Below are positions 11,485-24,121 of a DNA stretch of 64,000 bases, one piece after another. This stretch comes from Dioscorea cayenensis subsp. rotundata. Taxonomy: Eukaryota; Streptophyta; Magnoliopsida; Dioscoreales; Dioscoreaceae. The stretch's first letter is position 1, and each line of letters begins with the position of its first letter. Position numbers and translations under genes: made by a program. The notes below the pieces were generated by a model. The model was not told the DNA's origin. It made no database searches and worked only from the letters and a program-made list of their open reading frames with translations. The DNA lies in contig NC_052475.1 of NCBI RefSeq assembly GCF_009730915.1, forward strand, positions 20,828,285 through 20,892,284, read 5' to 3'.

Positions 11485-12304
11485 CAATGATTTAAAAACC
11501 GGACCGGACGGCCTGGGTTCAACCAGTTCAACAGGGAACCGAGCCCGATAAACCGTCCGGTTAGTAATATATACTAAAAGAACTCGGATCCCGGCCGGGT
11601 TCAACCGGTTCAACCGGTGAACCCGATGAACCGGTTGGATCGGACCCAGTTAATTTATTGATTTAATTAATTTATTTAATTAATTTATTTTTATAATTAA
11701 AAAAACTTATATCAAGTTAATAAACTAATTAACTCCGTCCAAATTTTTAAAAAGACAAAAAGTCATAAAAAAACAAAATGCATAAAAAAATATCAATATA
11801 TTATAATTTATTATTATTAATTTATTATGATTAACTTATAATTTTTACACTAATCAATAATTAAACTCATTAAAGTTAAAGTGTTAAACCAAATATTTGA
11901 ACGGGTTTTGGTTTTTAATTTTTTTAATCATTATTGTTGTTGTTGTATACTTGTAGACTTATATTTTTATTTAATTCTTTATTTTTTTCAATATTTGTTG
12001 TATAGTTGTATTTTTTTGTATATTTGTATTTTTGAAAAATTTTAATTTTTATGTAAAGTTAAAACTTTTATGACCTTATAAAGGTAATTTAAATTTGCAA
12101 TATGTAATTTTTGTATTTTTTTATTATTTTTTTCTTTATTTTTTTGAAATTATTTTTTTACTTATTTTTTAATGTTTTTTTAAATTTTTTTAAATATTTA
12201 TTTATTTGAAAAAATTAAATCCGGTTGAACCGGCCGGTTCAATCGGTTGGACCGGAACCGGTTGCTTAACCGGTTTGACAACCGGTCCGGTTATTAAAAC
12301 ATTG
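11485..12304. mobile_element. Non-autonomous hAT element (820 bp) with exact 8-bp target duplication
   Basis: The element is bounded by terminal inverted repeats: the left end is caatgatttaaaaaccgg followed by accgg, and the reverse-complemented right end is caatgttttaataaccgg followed by accgg. That is 23 bases with two mismatches. It is flanked by identical 8-base direct repeats CCATAAAC at 11477-11484 and 12305-12312. Both subterminal regions are packed with aaccggtt/ccggttcaacc motifs, which may be transposase-binding sites. The ~550-base core is AT-rich and non-coding. The 8-bp duplication and CA..TG ends place it with hAT transposons. Confidence 0.9.
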
Positions 12305-12465
12305 CCATAAACTGGAAGTCAAGGATTTGACAATTGACAAATGAGGTTTCATAAATCACTTATAAGATGAGTTAAGTGGGTTATTCACTAATGTAAAGCA
12401 TAGTGTTGTTTTTTTAATAATAAAGATATATATAGCTCAATGAAATTTTCTTTTTTACATATAAA

Positions 12466-12468
<3 letters not shown>

Positions 12469-12505
<37 letters not shown>
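12469..12505. repeat. (TA)n microsatellite flanked by a short direct repeat
   Basis: About 18 TA units. The sequence atatagctcaatgaaattt occurs on both sides (12429 and 12501), suggesting slippage or a small duplication. The rest of 12313-12943 is AT-rich without a gene. Confidence 0.85.
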
Positions 12506-12506
<1 letters not shown>

Positions 12507-12943
12507 CTCAATGAAATTTTTAATTTTGAAAAATATGCCTGATTTTTTCCTAATTACATATAACTATATTAAGTATTCATCTTCATTGTAAAACTTTGTC
12601 AATTTGAGTTAGTATGATGAATGACTTACACTTGATCATAATTAACCAATAACCATGAGTTTGGTTTTTTAACCCAAGATGTGAAATGACCATAATGCCC
12701 CGGTTTTATGGCTTTCCTCTCAAAAAATTTCTTTTTATTTTCTCCTCCAGAGCTTCACTTCCTGGTTATAAAAATTTATGCATCACACACTTTTAGAGTT
12801 TCATTTTTTATTGTATATTAGAATAAAGTTAATAATTTTTAAAGCATAAGAGATGTTGTGAAAAAAGGGCCAAATGGAAGCCAAAATATTGCCCAACTCT
12901 ATGAAAGTTTTGCATTAGCTCACTGACTTCAACGAGATACAAT

Positions 12944-14074
12944 AAAACCTCGATTAAATAATATCTATTCCCAGTAGGTCAACATGTTAAATTAATGAGC
13001 GATAATATTTTTACTAAATAGATTTTTTGAATAAGTTTTCTGAATGACACGGATGCCAACTTCCTATCCACATCATCGTTCTGAATGTTATTATTTTTTT
13101 ATATAAACTTCAACTTTAAATCTTAAAAATTCCTAAATTCTTAATTTTTAAAAAAATTATAAAACCATATCTAAAATCTTAAACCCAAATACTACAAAAT
13201 CTATATCTAACAATCTAAAAACTTAAACCCTAAATAATATATACTAAACCCTAAAATCTTAAATCCTAAACCCTAAATCATATGCCCTAAACCCAAAGAG
13301 TAAACCACAACCTCTACGGGGGTTTGTGATCTATACTTTAAGATTTATAGGAAGAGTTTTCAGTTTATCATTTATAATTAAATGTTTAAATTTAAAATTT
13401 AAATAATAAAGACAAATTATTTTTTTTTAAAAAAAAAGATAAAGAAAGAATGACGTGAATCAGTGGACGCTGACATGATGCTAATTTGGCATTCACGTCA
13501 TTCGTAAAACCTATTTGAAAATCTATTCGATAAAAAATATTATTACTCTAATTTAATAATCTTATTAAATACATAACATAATAATTTTTTTAAAACCATT
13601 TAGTATCGGACGAAAATATAAATTAATATTTTAAAATCTAAAGATAAAAAATGATAATTATTTATAAATTTAGTGAAATTTTGAAATGCACTTTATTTTA
13701 TAGTCATTAAATTGAAAACTATATTCCACGTATAATTATGACTTATTTACAATAGTTTAAATTAAGCTTACCATCAATTCCAAGATTTATTTCTTTTATG
13801 TTACTGTGAATACAAGGCTTTAGTTATGACTTTCGAAATTCTTATAGGAATTTTGACCATTTTTTAATTTTTAAATTATTTTGATGAAAAATTGGAGAAA
13901 GTCCCTCATTACATGTAATTTTCTCTATGTTTTTTTTTTCTAATCCTATAAAATGTAAAAACTCCCTCCAAATTAATAAATATTTATTTATCATAAGTTA
14001 ATAAATTATTCATAAATAACTTTTATGAAATAATGGTTATTTTAGTTTCAACGGAATTCTTTTATAGAGGTTTT
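12944..14074. mobile_element. Degenerate TIR/foldback element with telomere-like interior
   Basis: The outer ends aaaacctcgattaaa (12944-12958) and the inverted copy ttttatagaggtttt (14060-14074) match at 13 of 15 positions. Nested inside is a longer inverted repeat: 13001-13059 pairs with 13486-13545, including GAATGACRYGRATGCCAA ends (13042-13059 and 13486-13503, 3 mismatches in 18). The loop between them contains many aaaccctaaa-like units resembling degenerate plant telomere repeats. A related copy lies at 41515-41838. It may be one element or two nested ones; no target duplication was fixed. Confidence 0.5.
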
Positions 14075-14746
14075 GCCGTAGGGTAGCGTTTAGTTGGTGG
14101 TCAGTGGCGGAGCCACCTATATAAGAAGGGGGTAATTGCCCCCCTTTAGTTTTGAAAAAAATTTATTATCTTTTTAAGTTTTTTTTTATCATATCATATA
14201 ATATATTTTTTTAATATTGCATTTGTCACCCTTTTATTTTTATTTATTATAAGTTATGATAGGAATATTTGTATTTTCACTCATATAAAAATATATAATT
14301 ATATATACGCTCTTATAAAATTATATTTACATGTTCATCCTCACAAGTCACAAAACATAAATATTTATCAGTTACCCTTTACTTTTCTCTTTGAGAGTCT
14401 TTGGAAGAGAAAGCCAATGAAGTCATGCTTCGTCTCATCCATAAGAATCTTTGGGCATTTGTTTCTCATCTTCACCTTAATTTCTCACCCTTATCAATCA
14501 TCACCACCATTTTGGTACGTTATCTCTCTCATTTTTTGTCTTCAATTAGGGTTAAGAATAAAGTTCTCATCTTCAATTAGTCACGCTCTCATCTCATCTA
14601 TATTAATCTTTGGGCATTTGTTTCTTATCTTCACATTGATTACTAGCCCTCATCACTCATCAGTCATCACCATGAGCTCATTGAGCTCCAGCCTCTGGGA
14701 TTTGGTACACTATCTCTCATTTTCTCTCATCTTTGTCTTTAGTTAG

Positions 14747-16810
14747 CGTCACGCATCGACCCTAGCCGGGCAAGTGGCAATCACCACGACAACAAGGAGT
14801 GGACCCTATAGAGTCCCACCTCCTAGTCATCGTAAGGCTCAAAACAAACCTGCTATCACACCTACTAAACTAGAAGACAAAATCCACAACAAAACCAGCC
14901 AGAGTTCCAAATACAACCAGAATGTACAAATACAGGAACATTACACAAAAGTCAAGTCTAGTGGATCCATAAAGTTTACATGCATACTGCAAACTAACCT
15001 AGACAAGGAGAAAAGGTAGGTTAGTCTACTGCCTGCCCAGTACAACCCAGTCCAACGTTGCAGTCTGAGAAAGAAGAAAGGAGAGTGGTGAGTAACAGAT
15101 GTTACCCAGTGAGTGGTGACAACATAGATATAACAGATTAGTAAAGTATTTCAAATAGTAATTACCACAATAATAATATAAAAAAGTAGCTCCAAGTATT
15201 CAATAGATTGAAAGTTAATACAATGATTTAGAAATAGTACAAATAAAACATTTCTAACACATTGAGCACTGGCTCAAAATACAGGCTGGCCTCAAACAAT
15301 TCCCGAGCTAATCGTGGCCGCGATTAGCTATGGGACCACCAAGGTGTTTTAAAACTTTTAAAATTCAATATGCTGCCTTCCTTGGTGTTGGCCACTGAGA
15401 TCCTCGTGTGGGAACCCCAGGTTTCTCACATAAAAGGACCCCCTGTTAATGGCTCCGAGCAACTCTTGACTAGGGTAAACTCAGGGTTGACCCACCCGCC
15501 TGCCATCAGACCGGACCGTGGGACCCCACTGCAGTCTCGGACTAAAGTCCATAGTCACCATCAAAACCAAATGCCGCAATGTAATGCTTTCAATTCCATC
15601 TCAAGGAATCCACCATACGATGTTTGAATACAAAAATGCACATCAAACCATATTCCATTTGCATGTAAATACATATATATATGTAAACATGCTTCTTTCA
15701 AAATAAATATGTATAAGTATACTAGAATCATCTTTACCAAATAACTCCATGCTCAGAATATCTCTCTCTATATATATATATATATCAAATGAAATCTGAT
15801 TTATCATCAAATTTCATTTATGAAACACATAAACAAATACTATAACACTCTTGTTAAATCTATACAATTATGAATTGAACCACTCACTGAACTAGTCGTC
15901 TCGCCTCGAGACACGCTCACTAGTCGGCAATTTTTTTCCCCTTGGAGGATGCTTCGCCACCTAGAATCAAGCAGGGAATCCAAGAACCAATGAACACAAA
16001 AATGAAAACCTTACTCTAGGCTTTTAAGGAAAAACGACGTCATTTTGGACCCAAACGACCTCAAACATAAGTAAACCTAGTTCCAATGAATTCCAAGTAA
16101 GAAGGGCTTCAATTTGGACCAAAGAAATACAAGGGAAAAAAAAACCGGTGCTACAGTAACCTCGGGATTCTACAATATCCAAGAAATTGCTACAGTAAAG
16201 TTGGGTTTTAAACAATGGTTTTTTGCCGATTTACAACACCAAATCACGAAATTTCTTTACAAACATTCAGACAAATGAATAACAATGACACTTGCTTCGA
16301 TTTGAGCCTAAAAATAACCCAATCCATAGGGTATTTCCAGGTTTTCCAAGATTTTCAAAAATGATTAAATATGAGGAAAATAAAAAAAGAACAACCTTGG
16401 ATCTTAGCCTTACTAAGCTCAAGAGGATAAGAGGAAGAGATTAGAAGCTTTGATTCGTCGGAAAAGCTCGCTGGAGAATTTTTTTTTCAAAGATGGGTGT
16501 TCGGCTGAATGGAAGAAATAAAGGAAGAAAAGGAAGAAAGAAAGAATGCGAGGAAGAGAGGGAACCAGGTGGCTTCTTATCCTATTGTTTTTTTTTAAAC
16601 AATAGATTAACCAAAATGCCCTTCTAATAAAAAATAAATAGAAAAGGGTCCAAAAGACTGATTTGCCCTTGGTTTTCAGCTGGTTTTCACACACAACCTA
16701 CTGTGCAATCATGCAAGGATGCCACTAGTGCTAAATGACCATTTTACCCCCAATGCATGCACAAGAATCTAAAAAGGCCTAAAGGTTGAAAATTAAGACA
16801 TGGTATAACA
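14747..16810 (-). mobile_element. Probable solo LTR (~2 kb) inserted in the hAT element
   Basis: Read on the minus strand the block begins TGTTATACCATG at 16810 and ends near 14747 (…gtgacg, a CA end altered). Copy 1 of the host element's leader duplication reads ..caattagggttaagaa, whereas copy 2 is split as ..agttag | insert | atcag-agttaagaac, which locates both junctions. The flanks gttag (14742-14746) and atcag (16811-16815) would be a 5-base target duplication with two transitions. The minus-strand order (AT-rich U3, then a CT-rich transcribed-leader-like stretch near 16550-16420, then GC-richer sequence) suits a gypsy-type LTR. No coding sequence is present, so the family is unassigned. 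Confidence 0.55.
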
Positions 16811-17100
16811 ATCAGAGTTAAGAACAAGGTTTTTTTTTCTTTTCATTATTTAGATTTTAGGGTTCTCATCATTAGATTCTTTCACACCTTTCCAATTATT
16901 CTTTGATCTTGTGTTGGATTTGGTTAATTGAAATTTAAATATAGGAATTTTGTGTTGAGATATTTCAATACAATGGACTTTAATTTTTTATTCTTATTTA
17001 TGTAGAGATTTTATAGAGTGGTATTTCAAGAAAAAATAACAATAAAATTAGAAATGTCTCAAACAAAAAAAACAATGAAGACAATATGGTGGATTCTGAA

Positions 17101-19374
17101 TATCATGGCTCAAAGAGGAGCCACATGGAATTTGATTTAGAAAATTTTCCTTCTGATCCTGGATTATGAGAGCCTATTATTGATTATGATCCTAATTTAA
17201 GAGATCAAATTCGAAGATCATATTTGCAAAAAGGGCAATGTCAACCTCGAAACCATACTTTTAAGAAAACCATGCAAGGTAATGTGATGCGGTGATCTAA
17301 TCCTTCGTGGTTTGATGAATTTCCTACTTGGTTAGAGTATAACATTGTCAAAGAAGCGGCATATTGCTTGTGTTGTTATTTGTTTAAAATGGTTAACAAG
17401 AAACATTCAGGAAGCTCAGATGCTTTTGTTGCCGAAGGTTTCACTAATTGGAAAAAAAAGGAGAAAAGTTACGAGAGCATGTCGGTGGCTTTGAACAATT
17501 GTCAAGTTTTAATGAATCAACAACAACATATTCAAACAATTGTGAGCAAGCAAAATGATTAAGCTAGAAGTGACTACCGTAAGCGTTTGACTGCCTCCAT
17601 TGATTGTATTCGATTTATTTTACGACAAGGCCTAGCTTTTTCGTGGTCATGATGAATATGAAGATTTAGAAAATCAAGGGAAATTCTTGGAAATCTTAAA
17701 ATTTTTTTATGATCATAATGAAGACATTAAAAGAGTTGCATTGGATAAGTGTTCTGGAAGTCTCAAGTTGACTTCACCAGATATTTAGAAAGGCATTGTT
17801 CATGCATGTGCAATTGAGACCACTAAGATTATTGTTCAAGATCTTAAAGATTCATTTTTTTTTTTTCAATTTTGGTTGATGAGGCATGAGATGTATCAAC
17901 TAAAGAGCAAATGGGTGTAGTAGTACGATATATGAACAATGACAGACAAGTGATTGAGCGCATTTTGGCATTGTTCATGTTACTAATACCATTACTTTAT
18001 CACTCAAAGTAGCAATTGAAGACTTTCTTTTCAAGCATAACTTGAGTCTTTCTCAATTGCGTGGTCAAGGATATGATGGTGCCAGTAATATGTAAGGTGA
18101 GTACAATGGGCTTAAAACTCTAATCTTGAAAGAAAATCAAAGTGCATTTTACATCCATTGTTTTGTACACCAACTCTAACTGACACTTGTAGTTGTTGAA
18201 AAAAAAAATTGTTTCCATTGAATTGCTTTTTATAGTGGTGAATGAAATTGTTAATCTAGTTGGAGGATCTTCCAAGCATTGTGACATTCTTATTGAAAAT
18301 CAAGCGATCAAAGTTTTTGAAGCACTTGAAACCGGTAAACTTTTAAGTGGTCGTGGCCAAAATCAATAAAGTGCTCTTAAACGTCCTAGAGAGACATGTT
18401 GGAGTTCTCATTATAATACCTTAATTAGCTTGGTTAAAGTGTTTTCTTCTGTTATTGAAGTACTTGATTTGATCATAGAGAATCCAAAGTCTGAAAAAGG
18501 GGTGAAGCAAGTCGTTTGCTAGATACAATGCAATCTTTTGATATGGTGTTTTGTATTATTTTGATGAAGAACATATTGGGAATCACTAATGAGCTATCAC
18601 TAGCATTGCAGAGAAAAGATCAAGACACATTGTGAATGCAATGAGTTTGGTTAAAATAGCTAAGAATCGATTACAATCTATGCGAGAAAATGATGGAGTT
18701 CTTTGTTGGATAAGGTTTTCTTATTTTTTGTACAACATGATATAAATGTCATTAATATGGATGATGGGTATATTTCTCATGGAAGATCTCGGTGCAATGT
18801 AGAAAAGGTGACAAATATGCATCATTATTGGGTTGATATCTATTATTCTATTATAGATTTACAACTTCAAGAGCTCAATAATCATTTTAATGAAATGTCT
18901 ACTGAGCTACTTATTTGTGTTTCATGCTTGAGTCCAATGGATTCTTTTTCATCTATTGATAAGAAAAGATTAGCTCAGCTTGTTCAACTATATCCAAGTG
19001 ATTTTTCAGAGGTGGAAGTCCTTGCTCTTGAGAATCAATTAGAGACTTATATTATTGATGTGAGATCCAGCACAGATTTCAGTAATCTACCAGGAATTAA
19101 TGAACTTGCTATTAGAATGGTGAGAACCAGAAAAAAACATTTTATATCCAGTTGGTTTATAAGCTTTATAAACCTAGCTTTAATTTTACCAATTTCAACT
19201 ACAATTGTGGAAAGAGTTTTTTCTGCAATGAAGACTGTAAAGACTCGATTGCGCAATAGAATTAGTGATCAATTTTTAGTTGATTGTTTGGTGACGTACA
19301 TTGAGAAAGATATTTTTGATTACATAGATAATGAAACTATTATTCGTTATTTTCAAAATATGAAAAACTCGTAG
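17101..19374 (+). pseudogene. hAT transposase remnant (TTF-type zinc finger / hAT dimerisation family)
   Basis: Fragments in order match the plant 'zinc finger MYM-type protein 1-like' hAT transposases. An N-terminal region with EPIIDYDPNLRDQIRRSYL, WFDEFPTWLEYN and AAYCLCCYLFK stands for the TTF zinc finger. A degraded RNase H-like core spans ~17.6-18.7 kb. The C-terminal open stretch of 223 codons (18703-19374) contains the dimerisation motif PISTTIVERVFSAMKTVK. In-frame stops appear early (TGA at about 17167 and 17292) and recur in the core, so no transposase can be made. The remaining reading frame may look like a gene to automated annotation. Confidence 0.88.
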
Positions 19375-19553
19375 ATGTCAATTATGAGTTTGTCCTTGCT
19401 AATGTTTTGTACTAGTTGTTTATGTAAAAGACTTTAACTAGTTATGATATTTAACTTGTGTTATTATATAATTTTGATTGTATTCAAAATTTGATTTACA
19501 AGATTTTATTTGCCCGCTTATAAAAAATTTCTAGTTCTTCCACTGTTGGTGGT

Positions 19554-20515
19554 AATATTATATTGTCTTTTAATCTGTATCAAGCAATGTAAAATTACCT
19601 CATTTAGGGTGGAAATATTATATTTCTGTAAATTGATAGCATATGCAACATTACTAGTAATTCCAACTCAATAGGTGGTAATTTAACATTCCAGATAAAA
19701 TATGAAGTTTTTTCCCATTATGCCCTTTAAATCCAATAAAATAATGAAAACTTCGATTTTTTAAACATTCAAAAATAAGAAAATTCATGTTTTTCTTCCA
19801 CATATATTTATTAAAATATTTTGTTCTAGATAAGAAAAATAGTTGAGATTAATTTTTTTAAATATTAAATTGGAAAAAACTATATTTATTTCAAATAATT
19901 ACGTTTGACTAAATTAATATTAATAAAAATTATATATTTAAAAATTAAAATTTTATTTTTTTAAAATAATAAAATATATTTATAATGAATCAATTTTGAT
20001 ATTTATACCATAATTTTATGAATTTTGATATATTTTGAGTTTATTAATTAAATAAAATTTAGTAAAAAGATAATTAATAATATAGGAAACCTAATTAACA
20101 AAAAATTATATTCCAACCACATTATTATGTTATTAACCACATATTCCCATCAATATTATTTGGGAGTCACATCACATCCTCAATAAACTTGTAAGATTAA
20201 GTGAATCAAACGTCCTTTTATATATAATTACAAGGAATCAAAGAAGTTAAAAGGAATTTTTTTGGAACAATGAAAAAAAGGAAGCTTTATTTACATATTT
20301 GTATATGGACACACATTTATTAGTTATATAACATCTATTTCTACTTTATGTCATAAAATACATGTACTTCAAAGTATGGCACTTAGATTTTAATATATTA
20401 TTAAATAAATTTAAATTTTGAAATTATATTATCCAAATTAACAATATTTAATTGTTGATAGTAACATTCTTAAAATAATACATTTATTAATTATGGTTTT
20501 ACCCTTTCAACAAAA
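19554..20515. other. AT-rich intergenic stretch between hAT element and tRNA
   Basis: Long runs of A/T with no open frame, transposon end or repeat that I can define. Only short palindromic AT tracts are visible. Confidence 0.6.
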
Positions 20516-20587
20516 GATGCTGTGGTGTAGTGGTTATCACGTTAGTCTTACACACTAAAGGTCCCCAGTTCGATCCTGGGCAGCATC
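20516..20587 (+). tRNA. tRNA-Val (anticodon UAC)
   Basis: The 72-base sequence folds as a complete cloverleaf. The acceptor stem gatgctg/cagcatc has 7 perfect pairs. The D arm contains the A box tggtgtagtgg. The anticodon stem ttagt/actaa encloses loop cttacac with anticodon TAC. The T arm ccccagttcgatcctgggg carries the B box. No intron is present. The discriminator base is A (20588). A run of T follows at 20593, suitable for polymerase III termination. All arms are intact, so it is likely functional. Confidence 0.93.
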
Positions 20588-20588
20588 A

Positions 20589-21576
20589 TTGTTTTTAATT
20601 TTATTTATAATTAAAATAAAATATAAATACCTTTTGTGTTTGTCCCAAACGATAATTACACTGGTTTATAAAAAATAATAATTTAATATTATTTTTTGGA
20701 ACACAAATAGGGGCATTTTCAAACCTGACCTCTCATTATTTTTTTTTTAATTATCAAAATAGTCCCAGATCGTTATATTCATCAAAATAGTCATATAATT
20801 TGGCCCTTATTTTTTTAATAATTGAGAAAATAGGTTTTTTTTTACAATTTGATTCTCGCTTATAACAATTCATAGGGGATATATATATATATATAGTTTT
20901 ATAAATAATTAAGGTCCAAATTGTAAAAGAAAATATAAATAAAATAAATATATTGCTTTTGTAATTACAATGAATTAATCTATTCGCTACCAATATTAAA
21001 CATGTTTATCTGTATAAATGAAAGACAATTATGGTTAGAAAATAGGAAAGGAAATTAAAAAAAATAAATGAGTTAAAAACATGATTCCCATAATAATAAT
21101 AATAATAAATTTTAAAAATAAATGAATTTTTAAACATTAATAATTTGTTTAAAAAATAATATTTTAAAATAAGTTAAAAAACACAAATAAGCTATTTTAT
21201 GAAATTTAAAAAAAATTAAGGTTTAACCATAAAAAGACATGGTTTTGACTGTTTAAAGGTATTGATGTGATGGCTTGAAGGTAATGTGTGAAACATAATT
21301 ATAGTATGTAATATGGCATCAAGTTTTTGGTAATGTGTGAAACATAAATCTTGGTTTCCCTAAACCATAATTTCCACATTCAATTCCAAAATGATATTAG
21401 GAATGGTACTTGGACATGCTGAAACTATAATCCTCTAGATTCCTCTCAAGAAGGGGGAGAATGAGTATTAATATTGCTTAAAGTTAAATCTTCTTTCTCC
21501 ATTTTGTAAACTTTGGCTGTAATTAGCTTTTGTTTTTCAATTTTGAGTAATAATGATCTCCATCCTTTCATTTTAG
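20589..21576. other. AT-rich intergenic stretch
   Basis: No gene is recognised. A short duplicated phrase, taatgtgtgaaacataa, occurs near 21281 and 21331. Other content is simple A/T-rich sequence with (AAT)n near 21090-21110. Confidence 0.55.
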
Positions 21577-22260
21577 GTGTCATTGACAAGCATTATTTGT
21601 TGGAATTGTAAAGGTGTTTTTAACACAAATGCAATCAATCAAATTAGGGATTTTGGGGTTTGTCTAGTAAAAACAAAGGTAGATTTAAAGAGACAGTATC
21701 ATTTCACTCTAAATCCTTTTCCGTCTGAGAATGAGTGGCAATACTTGTTGAGGAATTGTCAGGAGATATTATCATTTTCTAGTGACGATTAATAGTGATT
21801 GTGACTTCCATTGCTATTTCTAGTAGGTCATTTCATATGGTAATTTTTTTTAAATTCACTTATGCCTGGATCTTGGATCCTGGATCCTACTTGTTGTTTG
21901 CAATAGGCAGAGAATTAAAACACAAAAAGTTTTATAGCAAGAATTATTGAGTATGTTTTTTAAATTAAACCTTCTCTAGCTTGTTACTGGTGATTTTAAC
22001 ATTATTATATTCCACGCTAACCATAAAAGATGCTCTTTTAATTATTATCCTCACAAATCTATTATGTTTTCTATGTTCAATTTTCTATCGACCTTATCTT
22101 GACACTGGGCTAAACTAGACCAATATGTAACCAACTCTAATTGGATCTTTAATATCAAATCCCATGTTGTATACCACTTGCCTAAACTTCATCTGACTAT
22201 GCCCTCTTATTGTTTGGTTAGTTTTCGTATCTTTCATCCTTATCAATTTGAACATTCTGA
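21577..22260 (+). pseudogene. Non-LTR retrotransposon (LINE) endonuclease remnant
   Basis: The 5' part reads SIICWNCKG..., the start signature of the apurinic-like endonuclease domain of plant LINEs (usual form ..SWNCRG). About 400 bases further, another frame gives VTGDFNII, the conserved GDFN block, and a later stretch AKLDQYVTNSNW...HLPKLH corresponds to the LDR...W...HL block with the catalytic SDH lost. Several frame changes and stops separate these pieces. Weak LINE-like similarity may continue to ~22680, but the reverse transcriptase was not recognised. Confidence 0.65.
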
Positions 22261-22679
22261 AATCACAGAAATGTCAGAAACATTTGGAATATTGCTTCAA
22301 ACCCCTCTCTAACACATACTTTCTCCTGTCTAGAGGCATGAATGAACTCTCTAGACATGGACATTAAATAAATTGAGTTTAGATATTTAGGTCTTTCATT
22401 CTAATAATTCTGGTAATGGGCTCAAAGAGCTAGGTGAATATAAGTATAAAATGAGGACCTTAATTTTAGTTTTTTTTTTCATAATTGTGCCAATATTCAC
22501 TGACATAAAAATTCTATTTTGCACACCACTAATTCTAATAGTTCTGAATTTGCTGACAAAGAAGGAATTTAGGGTATTTATCCAAAAAAGAAATAATTTA
22601 GCTCTAGAGATATAAAAAACCAAGTAGTAAAAACATCAAATAATCAAACTCTAAAAGCTAGGTGGACTAAAGCATTGGA

Positions 22680-24116
22680 AAGCAGTTTATAATACAGTAC
22701 AAGTTAAAGAAAAAAAACCAAATGCAAACAAGATTTCCCCATAATGAATTATGCATGGAGGCTAGTTTGAACACCAAACTTACATTCCCTAATGGTTTCT
22801 TTCTCAAGCTCAAGCTCAACTATAAATTAGAAACCAACTCAACCATGTCAAATATTTGTGTGTGTATATATATATATATATATACTCTTTTTTTCTAGCA
22901 CCCACAATATCAAGTTATTAACACTCTAATTATATATCAGCAACCAATATATTATAGGCATTATTTCCATCACCATCATCAGTCATTCATACCTCCAAAT
23001 ATATTAAAACATTTTATAACATGATCTTGTTCCACGATACCATACTTTTATAACATCAACTCCTTCATTCTCATAAAATACAATGATGACCATAACTCAT
23101 TTAATCTTAAAAGTCCTCATCAAAATTTTACCTTCCATCAATCCATGGAACATGAAAATTACACAAACATAAAAGATAATAATAACAAACACCCTTACAA
23201 GATAAATTCACATGTACTATATCCATCATATCCCATTATGCCATTATCATCACCCACTCAAAAGTGCATCTTTAACATTCTCATAGTGTGACTTCAGGCC
23301 AACACAATCTGGCATTGCTTTTTATTCAAATATACATACTTGCTTCATTGCCATACACATGGACATGAGCATACATCCATACATACATCTCTTTAACCTT
23401 TAGTACCTCATTTACAAGATTCCACGTATGCCATAAAAACATCCATAACCTCACAATTGCAAAATAACCCTATTTCCATTCTTGATTATATGAATACAAA
23501 TATCTCTCACACATTCAAATCATGCTTGCTAATATATGCTAATACCTCTACATATACATCATGTGTACAAGCATACATATTTCATTACCATATTATCATT
23601 AGCATCATTATAATTCTGATTATCATCAAGATCAACATTTTTACTATTCACATTCCATTTTCACAAACATTTCATCAAGCATTTCCATACAATTTCTCTA
23701 AAGCCATTTCATTGAACACTCATCTTTCAATTATTTAAACCATTCAATCTGTCCTTTGCTTTGAGAACCAGATGCTAATCTCTAAAAATAATGGTGCTTG
23801 GAGAATGCATGTCTTTATCCTCTAATGTTCTATCTTATTTTTATCGTCTTATTAGTTTATTAGGTTCAACTAATATTAATAAAAATCACAATGTATGTCT
23901 TAGTTCCTTCTCTTTGGGATAAGAAAGCATGTCTTTTTCTCTTTATATTTTCTTTCTTCTAAAATACCTCTTTACAAAGTTCTCTCCTCCATGTTCAACA
24001 AGAAATAATAGATCTCTTTTCTTATAAGAGAAACTTTTTTATTAGGTACATTTCATCATGTTAACAATAAACATACTAGAGATGAAATGCACTCAATAAA
24101 AAAATTTCTCCATCAA
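22680..24116. other. Gene-free region with extreme G-poor strand bias
   Basis: From about 22870 to 23760 the plus strand is nearly devoid of G (one or two per 60 bases in several lines) while C is common, with repeated cat/aca/tac words. A (TA)n tract sits at 22862-22885. This composition is typical of LTR or satellite-derived DNA, but no termini were found. The remainder to 24116 is AT-rich without a recognised gene. Confidence 0.5.
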
Positions 24117-24121
24117 TGAAC

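Larger units (their letters stand above)
14102..19545 (+). mobile_element. Full-length hAT transposon (TTF-type transposase family), defective
   Basis: The left end is CAGTGGCGGAGCCA (14102-14115); the right end reads ...ttccactg (ends 19545), giving a 6-base perfect terminal repeat (CAGTGG) followed by imperfect pairing. Perfect 8-base target duplications TTGGTGGT flank it at 14094-14101 and 19546-19553. The 5' leader contains a tandem duplication of ~150 bases (14425-14570 and 14585-14746, both with atctttgggcatttgttt). A ~2-kb LTR-like block interrupts the second copy. The transposase (about 17.1-19.4 kb) is broken by several stop codons. Total 5,444 bp including the insertion. Confidence 0.92.

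Noticed and set aside
13170..13300. Interstitial telomere (aaaccctaaa units)
   Set aside because: Units are irregular and spaced, and recur in a related foldback element at 41.6 kb, so they belong to a transposon family rather than a true telomere tract.
18703..19374. 223-codon open frame that could be called a protein-coding gene
   Set aside because: It is the C-terminal part of a dead hAT transposase inside a bounded transposon; upstream in-frame stops show it is a remnant.
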